From assembly GCF_016808335.1 (NCBI RefSeq), contig NC_053137.1:5283904-5347903 (forward strand): a DNA stretch of 64,000 nucleotides. The letters are read 5' to 3'. This document shows positions 26,019-38,004 of the stretch, piece after piece (within the stretch, counting starts at the first letter, position 1; every line of letters begins with the position of its first letter). The notes beneath the pieces are model-generated. The model was given only the letters and a program-made list of their open reading frames with translations, was not told the DNA's origin and searched no databases. The position numbers and the translations under genes were made by a program. The stretch is from Panicum virgatum (Eukaryota; Streptophyta; Magnoliopsida; Poales; Poaceae).

Positions 26019-29000
26019 TGTGACACCCTAGGTGTCTGAATAGTAGAACAGCATTATTTTCTGTTTCATGTGTGAAATTGCTTGAGTAAGGGTCTATTTT
26101 AAAAATATCAGGCCCATTTGTGTAAATATGAATTGATGTAGGGTCATTCTTATAGTTTTATTTGAATAGGATGTGTGATTATTGTTTTGGTGGAGGGTTT
26201 ATTTGCAAAATTCGGTGCAATCATTACATGGCAGAAAATTTTACTTTTTAGTCTGAATTTGAGGTGAATTTGCATTGGAAAAGACAAAAGTCCATTAAAT
26301 TCAAAATTATTCTTATGTTTTCAAAATATCTCTTTAACCTTTGGTCAAATCAATTTTTGCACAACACCAAAGTTGTAGATCTTGAAAAGTTGAACAACTT
26401 TCATGTTAGACATTTTTTCATTTGAGCCCTATTTTTGGAGATATTTTAGTTTTACAGTGGGACCCCTGATCTTTTTGGAATTTACAAAGAAGTCCAGCTT
26501 CTTCCTCCTCCTCCCTCCCTTCCTGCTTCCTCTGTCCATCGACGCAGCGCCGCACGCCGCTCAGGGCCTGCCCCGGCCACCTCCTGCTCTCCGTGGCACC
26601 CACGCGTCGCGCCCCAGCCCTTCACCGCTCTTTTGCCCTCGCGCTGGAGCTCTCCTCCTCGTGCCACGCACCCTCGACGCCTCCCTGCCCGACACGCCGA
26701 CGCCGTGTGCCGCTCGCCGTTGTGCCTTTGCTGTCGCCCCTGCCCACCATTCCCCAGCCCAAGTACTCCTCCCCTAGACGCAGCGCAAGCCTTAGCACCC
26801 TCCCCTCACCCCTCTCACCGCTAGGAGCCGTGCCCCAGCTTCTCCCTGCGCCAGAGGCGCCGCTGCCTCCGCCATGGCCGCCGCCCCCCTAGCAGCTCGT
26901 CGTGGAGCTCCCCTCTGTGGTCCCCTTCTTCCCAAACCGAGCACACCACCACCTCCTCCGGCTGTCGCCGGTGCACTCCGACCCGAACCCACCCTTCTTT
27001 CCCCACCGGAGCGCCGCCGCCACGGCACAGGCCCGCCGCCGGCCGCCGGAGCACGCGGAGCCGCCACCACAGGCCACCCTGAGCCGCGCCGAAGCCACCC
27101 CGAGGTCGATCCCGAACTCCTCTAGCTCCTCCACCCTAGGCCCCTCGCCGCCGGCGACCGGAGTCGCCCCGTGCCGCATTTCCCCTGTTTTGAAGACCGG
27201 CCAAGGGCCTTTTTGTGAAGTTTTAATTCTTTCAGGGCTCCCAGTGCAAATACCAGGGACCCATCTGCAATATTAGTTCTGTTTTTAAATTTTTGCAGTA
27301 AACTTGGAAATTCAATTACAAATTGTAGAAAAATCCTAAAATAGCAAATAAATACTTTTTGGAATCCTTATCAAAATCTCTACAATATAGAATCATAATA
27401 TTACATGTTTTAGTTAGAAATTTTTTGCTGCTAAAATAGATTTATGTTTAATAGTGCATAAAGGCTTAATTAAATCTTGATTTATGTCTAAGAGAAAGAT
27501 TAGAATAATTAGCATATAATGTTTCTAGGAGTCCACACATGAGCTAAGGATGGATGGTAGCCTTACAGCACTTAGTAGAGTCTCACATAAAATTTTCATG
27601 ACCAGAAACCCATTGTAACTATATGTTTCTCTAGCTCTTGTTTTAATATTGGTTTAAATTACCTATTTTAGTTCTTGATGCTATACTTAGTTTCTCTGGA
27701 TGAAACTTTTCTAGTTTACTTGAAATGCTACAAGAATGGTAGGATAAAAGTTTAAAACCCTTACAACTGTTTAGCTACGGTTTTGATTTTAATCCATGTT
27801 GATAGCACAAAATCAAGATAAATAGTTCTAGTACTTGGAAAATTTTAAAAAGGTATACAAGTTAGCTTGATGTGCTCATCCCTATGAGATGCTTGAGTGA
27901 TGATTGAACTAAATAGCTTTAGGTGTTTATGTTAGTATGTTGTGCCTTATAAATGCTTTGTATTTTGCACTTCCATGCATTCATACATATGCATTGTTGC
28001 ATTTCATTTAGGTACGATAGATGCACCATGTGAAGGATGTGATGTTGGAGCCGAGCCAGAAGACGGTGAATGGTGGACACGTCTAGAAGATGGATAGATG
28101 GATCCAGATGTGCACGACTGAAGGAAGATGCTCGCCGAGCGAATATTCTCTAACTAACACTGACCTAGTGTTAATTCTAGGCAAGCCCCGGACATAACCC
28201 ATATTTCAAATTATTACAATTTATTGTTATTACTTACTTGTGCATTTACAGTTCTTAGGATTTGAATTGAAACCCTAGATGCATGATCCTAGGAAACTAT
28301 GTACTGAACACTAGACCTGAGTTCGAATAATTGCTAAGCTTATAGGACCGGTAAAAGTCGAGTGATTGCCTGTCACTCGCGAGCTCTATAGGAATTGCTT
28401 GTTTACTTTCTGCTATCAATATAAGGACGACGGACGGGGTCATGTTCGATATCATGACCTTGTGTGAGACCCCGTCTGTGTTGATGAACTTACTAAGGTC
28501 ACGGTGTATGGTAGTGGTGGTTAAGTTTTTGAACGTACTAGCCACATGCCGTAAATATGGTACGCGGTAAGCCTAGTAGCCGATCGGACCGGTGAGTGGA
28601 TATACCTTTCACTCTCTCTTAGAGATAGGTTTTTATTTATGTTTATGTTGCGCAACACCGCGGCTACAGGGAGGAAGATGGTGCCCTTTAGTCGGGGAGA
28701 GTGACCCTATCCACAGGTCGGAATGAAAGGTAAACAATTGTTTGGGAACGACCCGACGGTGTTTCAAATGTGTGTGTTAGGTCTGCCTGGCCAGGTTAAC
28801 AAATTCGATTCGAATCGTCCGCTTCTCACGGTTTGGGACTGCTTGATCCCTTTGCCACACAGAGTAATAAGAGCAACATTATTATGATCAATCTTGATGT
28901 TTGACTAAAGTTCTACCATGGTTGGATATGATTAGTTGCTTACATAGAATGGTTAATCAACTGGAATATGGAAAGCTAAAATGTGAAGTAAGGACCTACT

Positions 29001-29600
29001 CTTTATTGCTTTTCAGCAAAAAGGAAACCAGAGCCTTACAAAACCCTGCATAGTCTAGCTAGGTGGGCTAAGTATACCCGTTGACGGTTAAGTCTTGCTG
29101 AGTATTAGAATACTCAGCCTTGCTGTTGAAACCTTTTTCAGGTACGCTAGTCTGTCTTGGCCCTGCTCTTTGCCTCCTGGCTGGTCCGTAGAGTGGGATC
29201 CGTCTTCGACCGGTAATGACCCCGATGAGTGATACCTTGCTTGGGCTAGCTTGGTATACTTTTGCGACGTGTTGTAGCCGTCGAGTTTTCTTTCCGCTGC
29301 TTAAACTCTGAACGTTAAACTTATGGCTTGTATAACTGTTTTACTAAGTTTGGACCTGTAATATTACTTTGAACTTGTGTAATAACTACTATGCATGTGT
29401 TGTAAAATATGTATGGTTGTAATATCTCTGGATTCGCCTTCGTGCGGGGTATGCTTGTTCGATCCGAGAACCGGTGGTTGTATCGGGACGTTACCTGACA
29501 GACCAAGAATTGTTCCGTTTGAAGTGCGTTGGTGTCGGTGTTGCCCTTATGGTGATGGCCAGCGCACTTGAGCCGGGATAATTCAGGTGGTTTTGCCACA
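26019..29600 (+). mobile_element. Solo LTR of a second Tekay-like element, TSD ATAAA
   Basis: This sequence starts TGTGACACCCTAGG and ends GTTTTGCCACA. It is flanked on both sides by ATAAA (26014-26018 and 29601-29605). Removing it and one ATAAA restores the G1 RT reading frame from YYQI into the [14 protein letters not shown] segment. No gag, pol, PBS or PPT is present, so I read it as a solo LTR. A GC-rich, C/T-biased tract (about 26490-27190) with Pro/Arg/Ser-rich open frames stands out from the AT-rich remainder. The 3' part shares phrases such as AAGTCTTGCTGAGTATTAG with the G1 LTR. Orientation is inferred from that similarity. Confidence 0.8.
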
Positions 29601-30151
29601 ATAAAGAATAGAGCTGAGGATATTCCCAAGACGGCCTTCTCCACCAGATACGGGCTTTATGAAAATCTGGTCATGTCCTTCGGGCTAACAAATGCCCCTG
29701 CTCATTTCATGTATCTCATGAACTCAGTGTTCATGCCTGAGCTAGATAAGTTTGTCATGATTTTTATTAACGACATTCTTATATATTCCAAGAATGATGA
29801 AGAGCATGCAGAGCATCTCCGCATTGTGCTTCAGCGCCTGCGGGAACACAAGTTGTATGCCAAATTCAGCAAATGTGATTTCTGGCTCAAGAAAGTCCAG
29901 TTCTTGGGCCACATCATCTCAGACAAGGGGATTTCTGTTGATCCTAGCAAGATTCAAGATGTCCTGAATTGGAAGGCTCCCACCTCTGCTCCCGAGGTTC
30001 GGAGTTTCCTTGGGCTAGCAGGTTACTATCGCTGGTTTGTACCAGACTTCTCAAAAATTGCTAAGCCCATGATTGAATTGCTCAAGAAAGGGGTGAGGTT
30101 TATATGGGACGACAAATGCGAGCGGGCCTTTCAGACCCTGAGAAAGCTATT
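29601..30151 (+). pseudogene. pol: C-terminal RT of G1 with mutated catalytic Asp
   Basis: The RT resumes with [17 protein letters not shown] and runs through the fingers/palm ([18 protein letters not shown]). The conserved Y/F-x-D-D box reads F-I-N-D here, so the first catalytic Asp is replaced by Asn (GAC to AAC). The thumb and connection follow ([36 protein letters not shown]). The sequence is cut at 30151 after FQTLRKL by insertion of G2, with CTATT as target duplication. Confidence 0.9.
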
Positions 30152-31071
30152 TGTCGTGGTGTGGCAAATCACAGCTGGGTGGCGGAAGTCACCCGCCTAA
30201 GCCCAGAGGGTGAGTACTCGGGGGTTAGCTAGTGACTAGTTCAATCTCGCTCAAGAACACGATGAACACAACAGGATTTAGAGTGGTTCGGGCCGCCGGA
30301 GCGTAATACCCTATGTCCACTGTGTTTTGTATTGCCTTGCCTCGAGAGAGTCCGCGAGAGCTTGTGTTCTTGTGTGTACAGCAAGCGCTTCCCTTTTATA
30401 TCTCAAGGGGACGCGTACATGGCTGTTGGGACTCCGACAGGTGGGCCCAACGATGTAGTACAAGATAACGCACTGTCCATAATTATGGCATCGCAGGCGA
30501 AGGAGATTTCTCTCCTGGATTCCATTGTCTGCTCCTGGAGTTCCCCGTTCAGCGTGTCCAGGCGCTGTCTTGTTGGAACGGCGCCAGGCATAGCTAGCGG
30601 CGTTGCCTGCCACGTAGCTAAACGGGCCGCGTAGCTTGCGGCGTAGGTGGCATGATGGAAAAGTGCCGTGCCGTCGTATCCAATTAATGCGGCAGACAGG
30701 CTCTGCGCGGGTGCGGCACAAGCGGCTGCACTGTGTACCTTGGTAATACGTGGTGCACAGTGAGGCCTGACAAAGGCTGTCCCGCGTGCTGAGGCGACAG
30801 AGCACGCCTCAACCATCCACATTAAATGCGGTGGGTGGGTCAGTCTTCCAGCGGAAGGCTCTCGCACGAGCCCGCGCCCGTGCCTCCGGGACACGTGGCG
30901 TCTCCGGACCCATCCCCAGGCGGGGAACGGGTCCGGGGCCATTGGCCTGGTGAGGAAAGAGCCTGACCCGTGGGGCCTGGCTACTCCGTCCTTCCTGCAC
31001 AGTTACGGATAACTACGCGGGTCCTGCCTTGCCGCAATAACAATGGGTATCCCTGCTACAGGGTACCGACG
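30152..31071 (-). repeat. 3' LTR of G2
   Basis: This is the left copy of the LTR, read here in reverse. Compared with the copy at 51197 it lacks ~120 bp between two GGGACACGTGGC repeats, which points to a deletion between short direct repeats. Its inner end reads CGAC followed by G where the other copy has CGACA. The purine-rich stretch AGGGGGCCAC on the minus strand next to it (about 31073-31082) is the likely PPT. Confidence 0.75.
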
Positions 31072-31698
31072 GTGGCCCCCTGGCCCACCTTGGGGGAGGT
31101 ACTAACCCGCAGGTGGGGCCACTACTGCGATTTGGCTCTGCATAGCTTGAAGCTTCTTACTGCTGGGGTCTTGACCGGCTTTGACCATCCATCGCGTTGT
31201 TTGCTGCCTCATCACATCGCAACGGCTTACTGACTCATGGCCCCCACGCACAGTGGTTAAGCTAGTCACGCGCGCGACGCTCGGCATTATTGCGGCCGGA
31301 GTAAATGGAACATTTACCACCGGCGGAGTTCCCGAAAAGCTCGGCCACGCCAGCGCTTAATACGCGCACGTCAGCTCAGCTTCCGCCTCGCTTCGCGCAT
31401 GGGCGACGGTTCAGGTCCTGCCTTTTCACACCTTTGTTGGTTACCCGCACTCCCTGACAGATGGGCCTGGGCACCCTTGTCATGGACCTGCGGTTAACAC
31501 CAGGTGCGGGCGTCGCTTGGGTTCCAGCGACGGTTCCGGGGCACACCGGTTGAGTCAGGCTTTATAATGGGGCGAACCGCATACCGTGATTACTTTCCCG
31601 CATTCGTCTTCTTCCTTCCAACCTTTGCGCCCCTTTGCTTTCGAGCTTTCCTTGCCCCTTGCTCCCCCACGCAGATTGTTCTTCACCTCCACAGAGAG
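31072..31698. promoter_or_regulatory. PPT side region and putative promoter of the antisense gene of G2
   Basis: This is a non-coding stretch between the LTR and the antisense ORF. A TATA-like TTTATAATGG at about 31561-31570 lies ~130 bp upstream of the ATG at 31699 on the plus strand. That suggests a dedicated antisense promoter rather than LTR-driven expression. Upstream ATGs (31504, 31567) are in frame, but they precede or overlap the TATA-like box. Confidence 0.45.
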
Positions 31699-34600
31699 AT
31701 GGCATCCCTTGTTCATCCCCGCCGGTTCCAGACCGAGGAAGAGTTGAACACGGTGCGCCGCTTGCTAGGGTGGAGCCCACAGGAGACTGGCTGGGGGATC
31801 CGAGCAGGCTTGGTTCCCCTCGGCAACCTCCACGCCGGGGAATTCGTGCTATTCACCTCGCACATCTCCTATGGCGTGGGGCTGCCGATCTCTTCGTTCT
31901 TGCTGCTGCTGCTGGAAGACTTCGGCCTCCAGCTTCAGCACCTCACGCCTCACTCCCTCCTCCTCACATCCATCTTCATCCATTTGTGCGAGATGTTCGT
32001 GGGAGTACGGCCCTGCGTCATCCTCTTCCGCCATTTCTTCATACTGGTGAAGTCCGGGAGTGCGAAGGATGAGGTGGGGGCGTATTACTTCCAGACAAGG
32101 AGTGACCTGCCGATGCCTTACATTCCCGGCCTCACTGGCGGGAGGTGGGAGGAGTGGCGCAGGGATTGGGTGATCGCCACCACCGAAGCTAACGAGCGCC
32201 TCGCCCTGCCGACCGAGGGACCCGCCACCGACCGTGCATCCTGGAGGGCCAAGCCGATCCTGCAGCCGGATTTCGACTCCTTGCTGGGCAAGATCAGGTC
32301 GCTTGCGGAGAGCGGCCTCACCTCACTGCACGTGCTCGGAGATTTCTTGAAGCGCCGGAGCGCCCCCCTGAAGCAGAGGCCGCGCCCCGCTTGGAGCTTC
32401 ACCGGCCTCAACGACTGCAGCAGAACCCACCGCGGAGAGGGGAGCGACCTGACCCAGGAAGCACTGGAGGTCCTGGTGCGGGCGGTGACGGGAGAAATCT
32501 TCGTCCCGGAGAACCTGATCCTTCCCCAGGGCGTCGTCCCCCTCTGCGAGGACTCTGCGAGGACGGTGGTGCTGGCTACCCTGCCAACTCTTGACGATGG
32601 TGGGCTGGCCCCACGCCAGACCGGAGGCGACCCGAACCGTGGGCTCCGGATCCCTGGCGCGTCCGGGGACCAAGCTATTCCGAGCGCCGCGGGGTCTGGC
32701 CCCACCATGAAGGGGAAGCAGGCCGTGCCCGACAGCGCCGCCACAAGCGGCCCCAGCCAGGTCCGGTGTAGTCCCGGCGCGTCTTCGGGAGATGCAGGTC
32801 GGCACAGGCTACTCAGGGGCGACGGGACCCAGTCACGGAGCCCGCCGCGAAGCGTCAGAGGACCGCTGGGGGCGCGGGCCAGGGTAGCTCCCGGGCTTCC
32901 GGCCCTCGCGGATCCTCTGGGGCGACCGCGCCGCCACCATCACCGCCGAGAGACAGTTCCCTCCGGCAGGAGCAGCAACAGCAGTGGCAGGAGCAGCAGC
33001 AGGAGCCGCAGCAGCAACAGCAGGAACAGTCCCGTGTTGCGCCTCCGTCGCCGCCACGGGGACAGCGGCAACAACAGAAGCAGTCATCGAGCCTCCATGG
33101 ACGATGGGTTCCCGGCGCTTCAGGGTTAGTATTATTCTGGTCACACCCCTTATTCTCGGTGCTCTGCTTTATGCTGAAAGCTCCTTCTCTTTGTTGCCAG
33201 GGCTCCTCGCCCAAGCATCCCTTCCACCATCGCCGGCTCGTCGGCTAGTGCCCAGGCGACCGCGGCCTAGGCGGCGACAGCGGAGGCGACGGCGGGTGCA
33301 GGATCCTCGGGTGCAGCGACCTCTGCATGCCCGGTGATGCCCGATGCGGTGGTGACGGGCGCGCCATCACCAGGCTCAGCAGCGCCTAACGCTGCAGTGG
33401 CGGGTGCGCGTGTGGCGGGCGCGGCAGACGCAGCGGCGGCGGAGGCGCCGGTGCTGGGCGCTGCTGCACCCGACGCTGCGGCGGCGGAGACGCCGGTTCT
33501 GGGCGCAGCCGCACCCGACGCAGCGGCGGCGGAGGCGCCGGTGCTGGGCGCTGCCGCACCCGACGCTGCGGCGGCGGAGGCACCGGTTCTGGGCGCAGCC
33601 GCACCCGACGCAGCGGCGGCGGAGGCACCGGTGCTGGGTGCAACCACACCCGACGCGGCGGCGACGGAGGCTCCGGTGCTGGGCGCCGCCGCACCCGACG
33701 CGGCGGCGGCGGAGGCACCGGAGACAAGTGCTGCAGCGGAAGCTCCCACCTCCAGCTCCGGTCCTGTTGCAGAGGAGGAGTTGGAGGTGGTCTTTGGCAG
33801 GCAGCTCCTGCAGCTCCAACTCCCGGAGGAGGAAGCGACTCCCCTTCCCCAGGTGCTGATCCAGGTCCGGCGGTCGATAGAGGAGGCAACCTCCTCCACC
33901 GAGGCGGCCTTCCGGCGGGAGTGGGCTGCCCTGGAAAGTGAACGCCAGCGCCTCTCCGACTGGCACACCCGCCTGGAGGCGCACACGAAGGCTGAAGCCT
34001 CCCGTGCTGCGGAAGCCCGGTCGAAGCTCACGGCGGACTAAGAGGCCTACCGAGTCAACCTCTGGAAGGTGTTTGACCGGGAGTTCGCTGTGTCGAACCG
34101 GGAGAAAACCCTGGTGCAGCGGGAGGAGGCTTTTGCCCTGGAGGTTGTCGGCTTCGCGGCTCAGCGGTCCGATCTTGAGACTCTGCTCGCTGCCCAACGG
34201 TCAGAGCTTGGGACCCACAGCCAGGGTCTCGAGATCCGCAAGCAGGAGCTGGACGAGCTCTCTGGGACCCTGGCCGGATGGCAGAAGCAGCTGGAGGAGA
34301 GGGCCAACAAGCTGGCTGTTGCCGAGGCGGAGCTGGAGGAGGACCGGAAGTCCCTCTATAAGCGGGAATCCCACGCCACCAGTATAGAGAAGCAGCTTGG
34401 GATACAGCGTGACTCCCTCAAAAAGCAGAAGGAGTCGGTGAAGAAGAAGAAGGCTGAGTTCGAGGAGAGGTCCCGCGAGATGGACGTAGCCAAGGCGGCT
34501 CTGGACACCCGGGTGCAGGAGGTGGTCTAGGAGGCGGTCCGAAAGCACCAGGAGGACCAGCGCGTGGGGGCCCAGCGGATCGCTGACTGGGCGACTGAAG

Positions 34601-34938
34601 TGAGCCTAGCATTGGTGCCACTTGGAATGAGCCCAATCCAGGTGGCGGAGCCGCCAGCTTCGATATCTGATGCCCTCCCAGTGCTGAACTCTGCTTCGGA
34701 TAGGTTCCGGCGTCTGGAGCCGGTCCTTGCTGGCCAGCTCGAAGCCGAGGGCCGTGAGCTGATCCGGATGGTGGTGGAGCACATCCTGACCTGCCTCCGG
34801 AGCCACGACCCGGCCATCTCGCTGACGCCCGTGGTCGATGGCCCTGTAGCGGAGACGGAGGCCGCCGCTCGGGATAGCGTGCGGGAGGTCGTCGACTTCG
34901 TCGCCGCCTACTTCAAGCGGGAGCCTGCAGACCCTTGA
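31699..34938 (+). pseudogene. Antisense accessory gene of G2: PF04195-like domain, Ala-rich repeats, coiled coil
   Basis: This gene lies opposite to pol. From the Met at 31699 (MASLVHPRRFQTEEELN) the protein shows the 'putative gypsy type transposon' domain (GLVPLGNLHAGEFVLF, FEDFGLQLQHLTP-like segment, HLCEMFVGVRPCV, FHHFF-like segment). A low-complexity linker ends this first part near 33125, where a donor-like GTTAGT and an AG at about 33200 suggest an intron. The second part has an Ala-Pro-rich tandem repeat (33430-33720), then a long charged coiled coil (REKTLVQREEAFALE, ERANKLAVAEAELEEDRK). A C-terminal domain ends in FVAAYFKREPADP. In-frame stops at 33268 (TAG), 34039 (TAA) and 34528 (TAG) break it. 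Frame agreement across the proposed intron is unclear. Proteins of this kind are known as additional ORFs in Tat-lineage elements; their function is unknown. Confidence 0.7.
33430..33720 (+). repeat. 45-bp tandem repeat coding for Ala-Pro-Asp-rich units
   Basis: About six and a half units of 45 bp encode a 15-residue unit close to AAAPDAAAAEAPVLG. Alternate units share variants (GTGCTGGGCGCTGCT against GTTCTGGGCGCAGCC), which indicates a 90-bp higher-order expansion. It lies inside the antisense gene of G2 and keeps its frame. Confidence 0.85.
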
Positions 34939-36368
34939 GCTGGGCATTGTATCTTTTTCCTTTTGTGTTATGTAACAAACATTGTACTAGTTGAAAATTT
35001 TGAAATAGAAGAAAACTTCAACTTAGCTGTTTGTCAGTTGCTGGTTTGCGGTATGCAGCACCCCGGCGCCCTGCCCCCTGGCGGATAGGTTCAGTTGTTT
35101 GGACCTGTCTGCCACCTGAGCCGTAGAAGATACTCTGGACCTCCTTGGGCATAGGTGCCGCATAGTTTGCAAGCCGAGCGAGCGTCTTATTCCTTTCCCT
35201 GCGTAGCAGAAAGAACTACAGAGGGAAGAATCAACTTGTTCGCATGGTAGTAACGATACTGCGACTTAGCTATTTGGTGCATGCTGGATCGATCGTTGGT
35301 GTCTGGCTCAAAGCAAACACCCCGGCCCCCTGGGAGATAGACTCAGCTGTTTTGAGTCTGTCTACCATCAAGACTGGACCTCGATCTGCATGAAAACCTT
35401 TAAAGCGGATGCCGGTACCCCATGGTAGGTAGGCTCAATGGTTTGAGGCTGGCTACCACCAGTCAGGGCTTAACCTGTGTACCACTTCAAAGGTACAGCT
35501 TAGTAGCAGGCCCGCGGGACTCATCCTGGACCGGCCCCAGGCTAGTACCAGGTCCGAGGCTCTAGATGCACAGGTCCAGGTAGCTCAGTGCTTGTTATAG
35601 AGTGGTGGAGTGTGTAGGCTTAGGGTGCGGAACCAGGCTAAGGCGCTACACAGGACTCCGGACCACTCTAGGAAACAACACGATCTTTCCGGACCTGGCT
35701 TCGATGCCCCAGACCCTTCCCAGCAGTGGGTGAGGTCATTTTGTCATACTCGATCCTTTGAGATATGGAGCTGGACATGCCGTGTAGGACTTAGGAAGCC
35801 AACTCCTGGGCTAGAACGAGGTCCAGGCCCCTAATTACCCAGCCCCGGGTACTAGGGCACTCGTTACAGGGTGGTGGAGTGTGTAGGCTTTGGGTGCGGA
35901 ACCGGCTAAGCGGCTACACAGGACTTCGGACCACACCAGGAAACAAGCACCCCCTCTCCAGAGCAGGTCCTTAGGAGTCCGGACCCCTCTCCAGCAGCAA
36001 GAGGGTCCGCATTTGGACAGCAGTCCAGCAACTCAATACAGATTTTAGGTGTAGCGACAAGAGTGGAAGTCCGCGCGGAGGTTAGAAAAGTAGAAACTTC
36101 GAGAATTGAAATACGAAATTAAATTTTGACACAAAGACAGAACTGGGGTAAATTTTTCCTTTGCAACTTGACCTACATGGCTTGCGCGATGGATGCCAGA
36201 GGCCGGGTTTACGAGGGCGGACCTCTACCGCTCTGGGCCGCGCGTTAATGCTAGCCGACGGTGCGATGGTTGCCAGAGGTCGGGTTTACGGGGGCGGACC
36301 CCCAACCGCTCTGGGCCGCACGCTGATTCTATCTTATTACAAAGGAAAAGTTCATTTCCCTGCCCTGC
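34939..36368. repeat. Non-coding spacer of G2 with hairpins and tandem repeats, between converging genes
   Basis: No ORF is supported here. Three imperfect hairpins of one design occur at 35083-35113, 35332-35367 and 35424-35457. The stems resemble GGTAGxxAGxCTCA, the loops are 4-6 nt, and each hairpin is preceded by a CCCC-rich phrase. A ~70-bp segment at about 35603-35670 (GTGGAGTGTGTAGGCTT start) recurs at 35874-35950. A GATGGATGCCAGAGGCCGGG unit at ~36188 recurs with a 78-bp period. The region separates the 3' end of the plus-strand accessory gene from the 3' end of the minus-strand pol. Confidence 0.7.
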
Positions 36369-38004
36369 CTAAGTGTAAAACTTACGCAGATGCTCTATAT
36401 TCCATGGGTTGGGCAGCGACACTCCATCTTATGTGGCAAGGCGGACGCACCCGGGCCGGCACACCTCTGTCACCTTGAAATGCCCCTTCCAGCTGGGGGA
36501 GAGTTTGTGGAGCCCTGCTTGGTTCAGGATCCGTCTGAGGACGAGGTCGCCAGCCCGGAGCTCCCTACTGTGCACGAACCGTTGTTGATAGCGCCTGAGC
36601 GCCTGGTTGTAGCGTGCATTTCGGATTGCTGCTCGCCACCTACGCTCGTCGACGAAGTCGACATCATCACGCCGCTGCTGCTCCTGCATGGATTCATCAA
36701 AAGCCTGGACCCGTGGTGAGCCCAGGTGAATTTCTGGGGGAAGGCATGCTTTAGCCCCGTAGACCAGGAAGAATGGAGTCTCCCCGGTGGCTCGGCTGGG
36801 TGTGGTCCGATTGCCCCATAGTACGCACGGAAGCTCGTCAACCCATTTGGCACCATGCTTCTTCAAGCAGTTGCAGGTGCGGGTCTTGAGTCCCATGAGG
36901 ATCTCTGCATTCGCTCTCTCAACCTGTCCATTGCTGCGGGGGTGTGCCACGGACGCAAAGCATAGCTGGATGCCGATGTCCTCGCAGTACTCTTGGAAGA
37001 GTCTGCTTTTGAATTGGGTCCCGTTGTCCGCGATGATGCGGTTTGGGATGCCAAATCTGCACACAATGGACTTGAGGAATGCGACTGCTAACTTTTTGGT
37101 GATGTTCACCACAGGGGTAACCTCCGGCCACTTTGTGAACTTGTCGATGGCGACGTAGAGGAACCGGTACCCGCCGATGGCCCGGGGGAATGGCCCCAGG
37201 ATATCCACGCCCCACACGGCGAATGGCCATGAGAGCGGAATCATCTGCAGAGCTTGAGCCGGTGTGTGTATTTGCTTTGCATGGAACTGGCATGCTTTAC
37301 AGGACTTTACCAACTCAGCCGCATCCTGGAGTGTTGTTGGCCAGTAGAAGCCATGCCGGAAGGCTTTGACAACAAGCGTGCGAGATGAGGAATGATTTCC
37401 ACACTCGCCTCCATGGATCTCCGCGAGCAACTCGCGGCCCTCTCCCTGGGAAATGCACCGCATGAGGACCCCATTGGTGTCACGGCGGTAGAGATCCCCT
37501 TCTACCACCGCGTAGCGTTTAGCCAAACGTACTATGCACTCAGCGGACACATCATCATCAGGGAGGATATTGTCTTTCAGGTAGTCCCGGATCTCGGAGA
37601 TCCATGCATCGGGAGCTTCTTGAGCAGGTGGGAGTGGCTCTATGAGGTCTCCAGGATCCTCAATAGAACTCACAACCCAGGGTGGGCACCACACGTGGAA
37701 TGCCGCCGGGACAGCTAGCTTCGAGGTGCTAGCTTGATCCCCTTCACCCAGTTCGGCTGGCTGGGCAGTAGGTCTCAGCAACCGTCTTTCGAAGACGCCC
37801 TCGGGCACGGATGCCCAGGTAGATGCTCTCGCGGAGAGATCATCTGCTGCTAAGTCGAGTTCGCGGGGAACGTGTTGCAGTTCCAAGGCGTCGAAGTCCT
37901 TCTCGAGCTTCCTCACGTGGATGAGGTATGCCGCGAGCTGGGGATTATTGCAGCTGCAATCCCCTCGGACCTGCTTGACGATTAGCTGTGAGTCCCCCTT
38001 CACA
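36369..38004 (-). pseudogene. pol: pol of G2: archaeal-type RNase H end and integrase
   Basis: The first residues (KGDSQLIVKQV, then ELDLAADDLSARA) are the C-terminal half of the second, archaeal-type RNase H typical of Tat elements. The integrase has an HHCC zinc domain ending in CKAC. In its core, D (WGVDILGPF), D (IIADNGTQF) and E (SNGQVERANAEI) are all present. A TAA stop at ~36429 replaces a sense codon; the frame continues as DGVSLPNPWNIEHLRKFYT to a TAG at 36369-36371, which I take as the original end. The upstream part (RT, first RNase H) is cut off at 38004 by an LTR fragment. Confidence 0.85.

Noticed and set aside
33267..34197. Minus-strand ORFs of 254 and 273 residues opposite the G2 antisense gene
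   Set aside because: They mirror the Ala-rich tandem repeat and coiled coil of the plus strand and have no recognisable domain.
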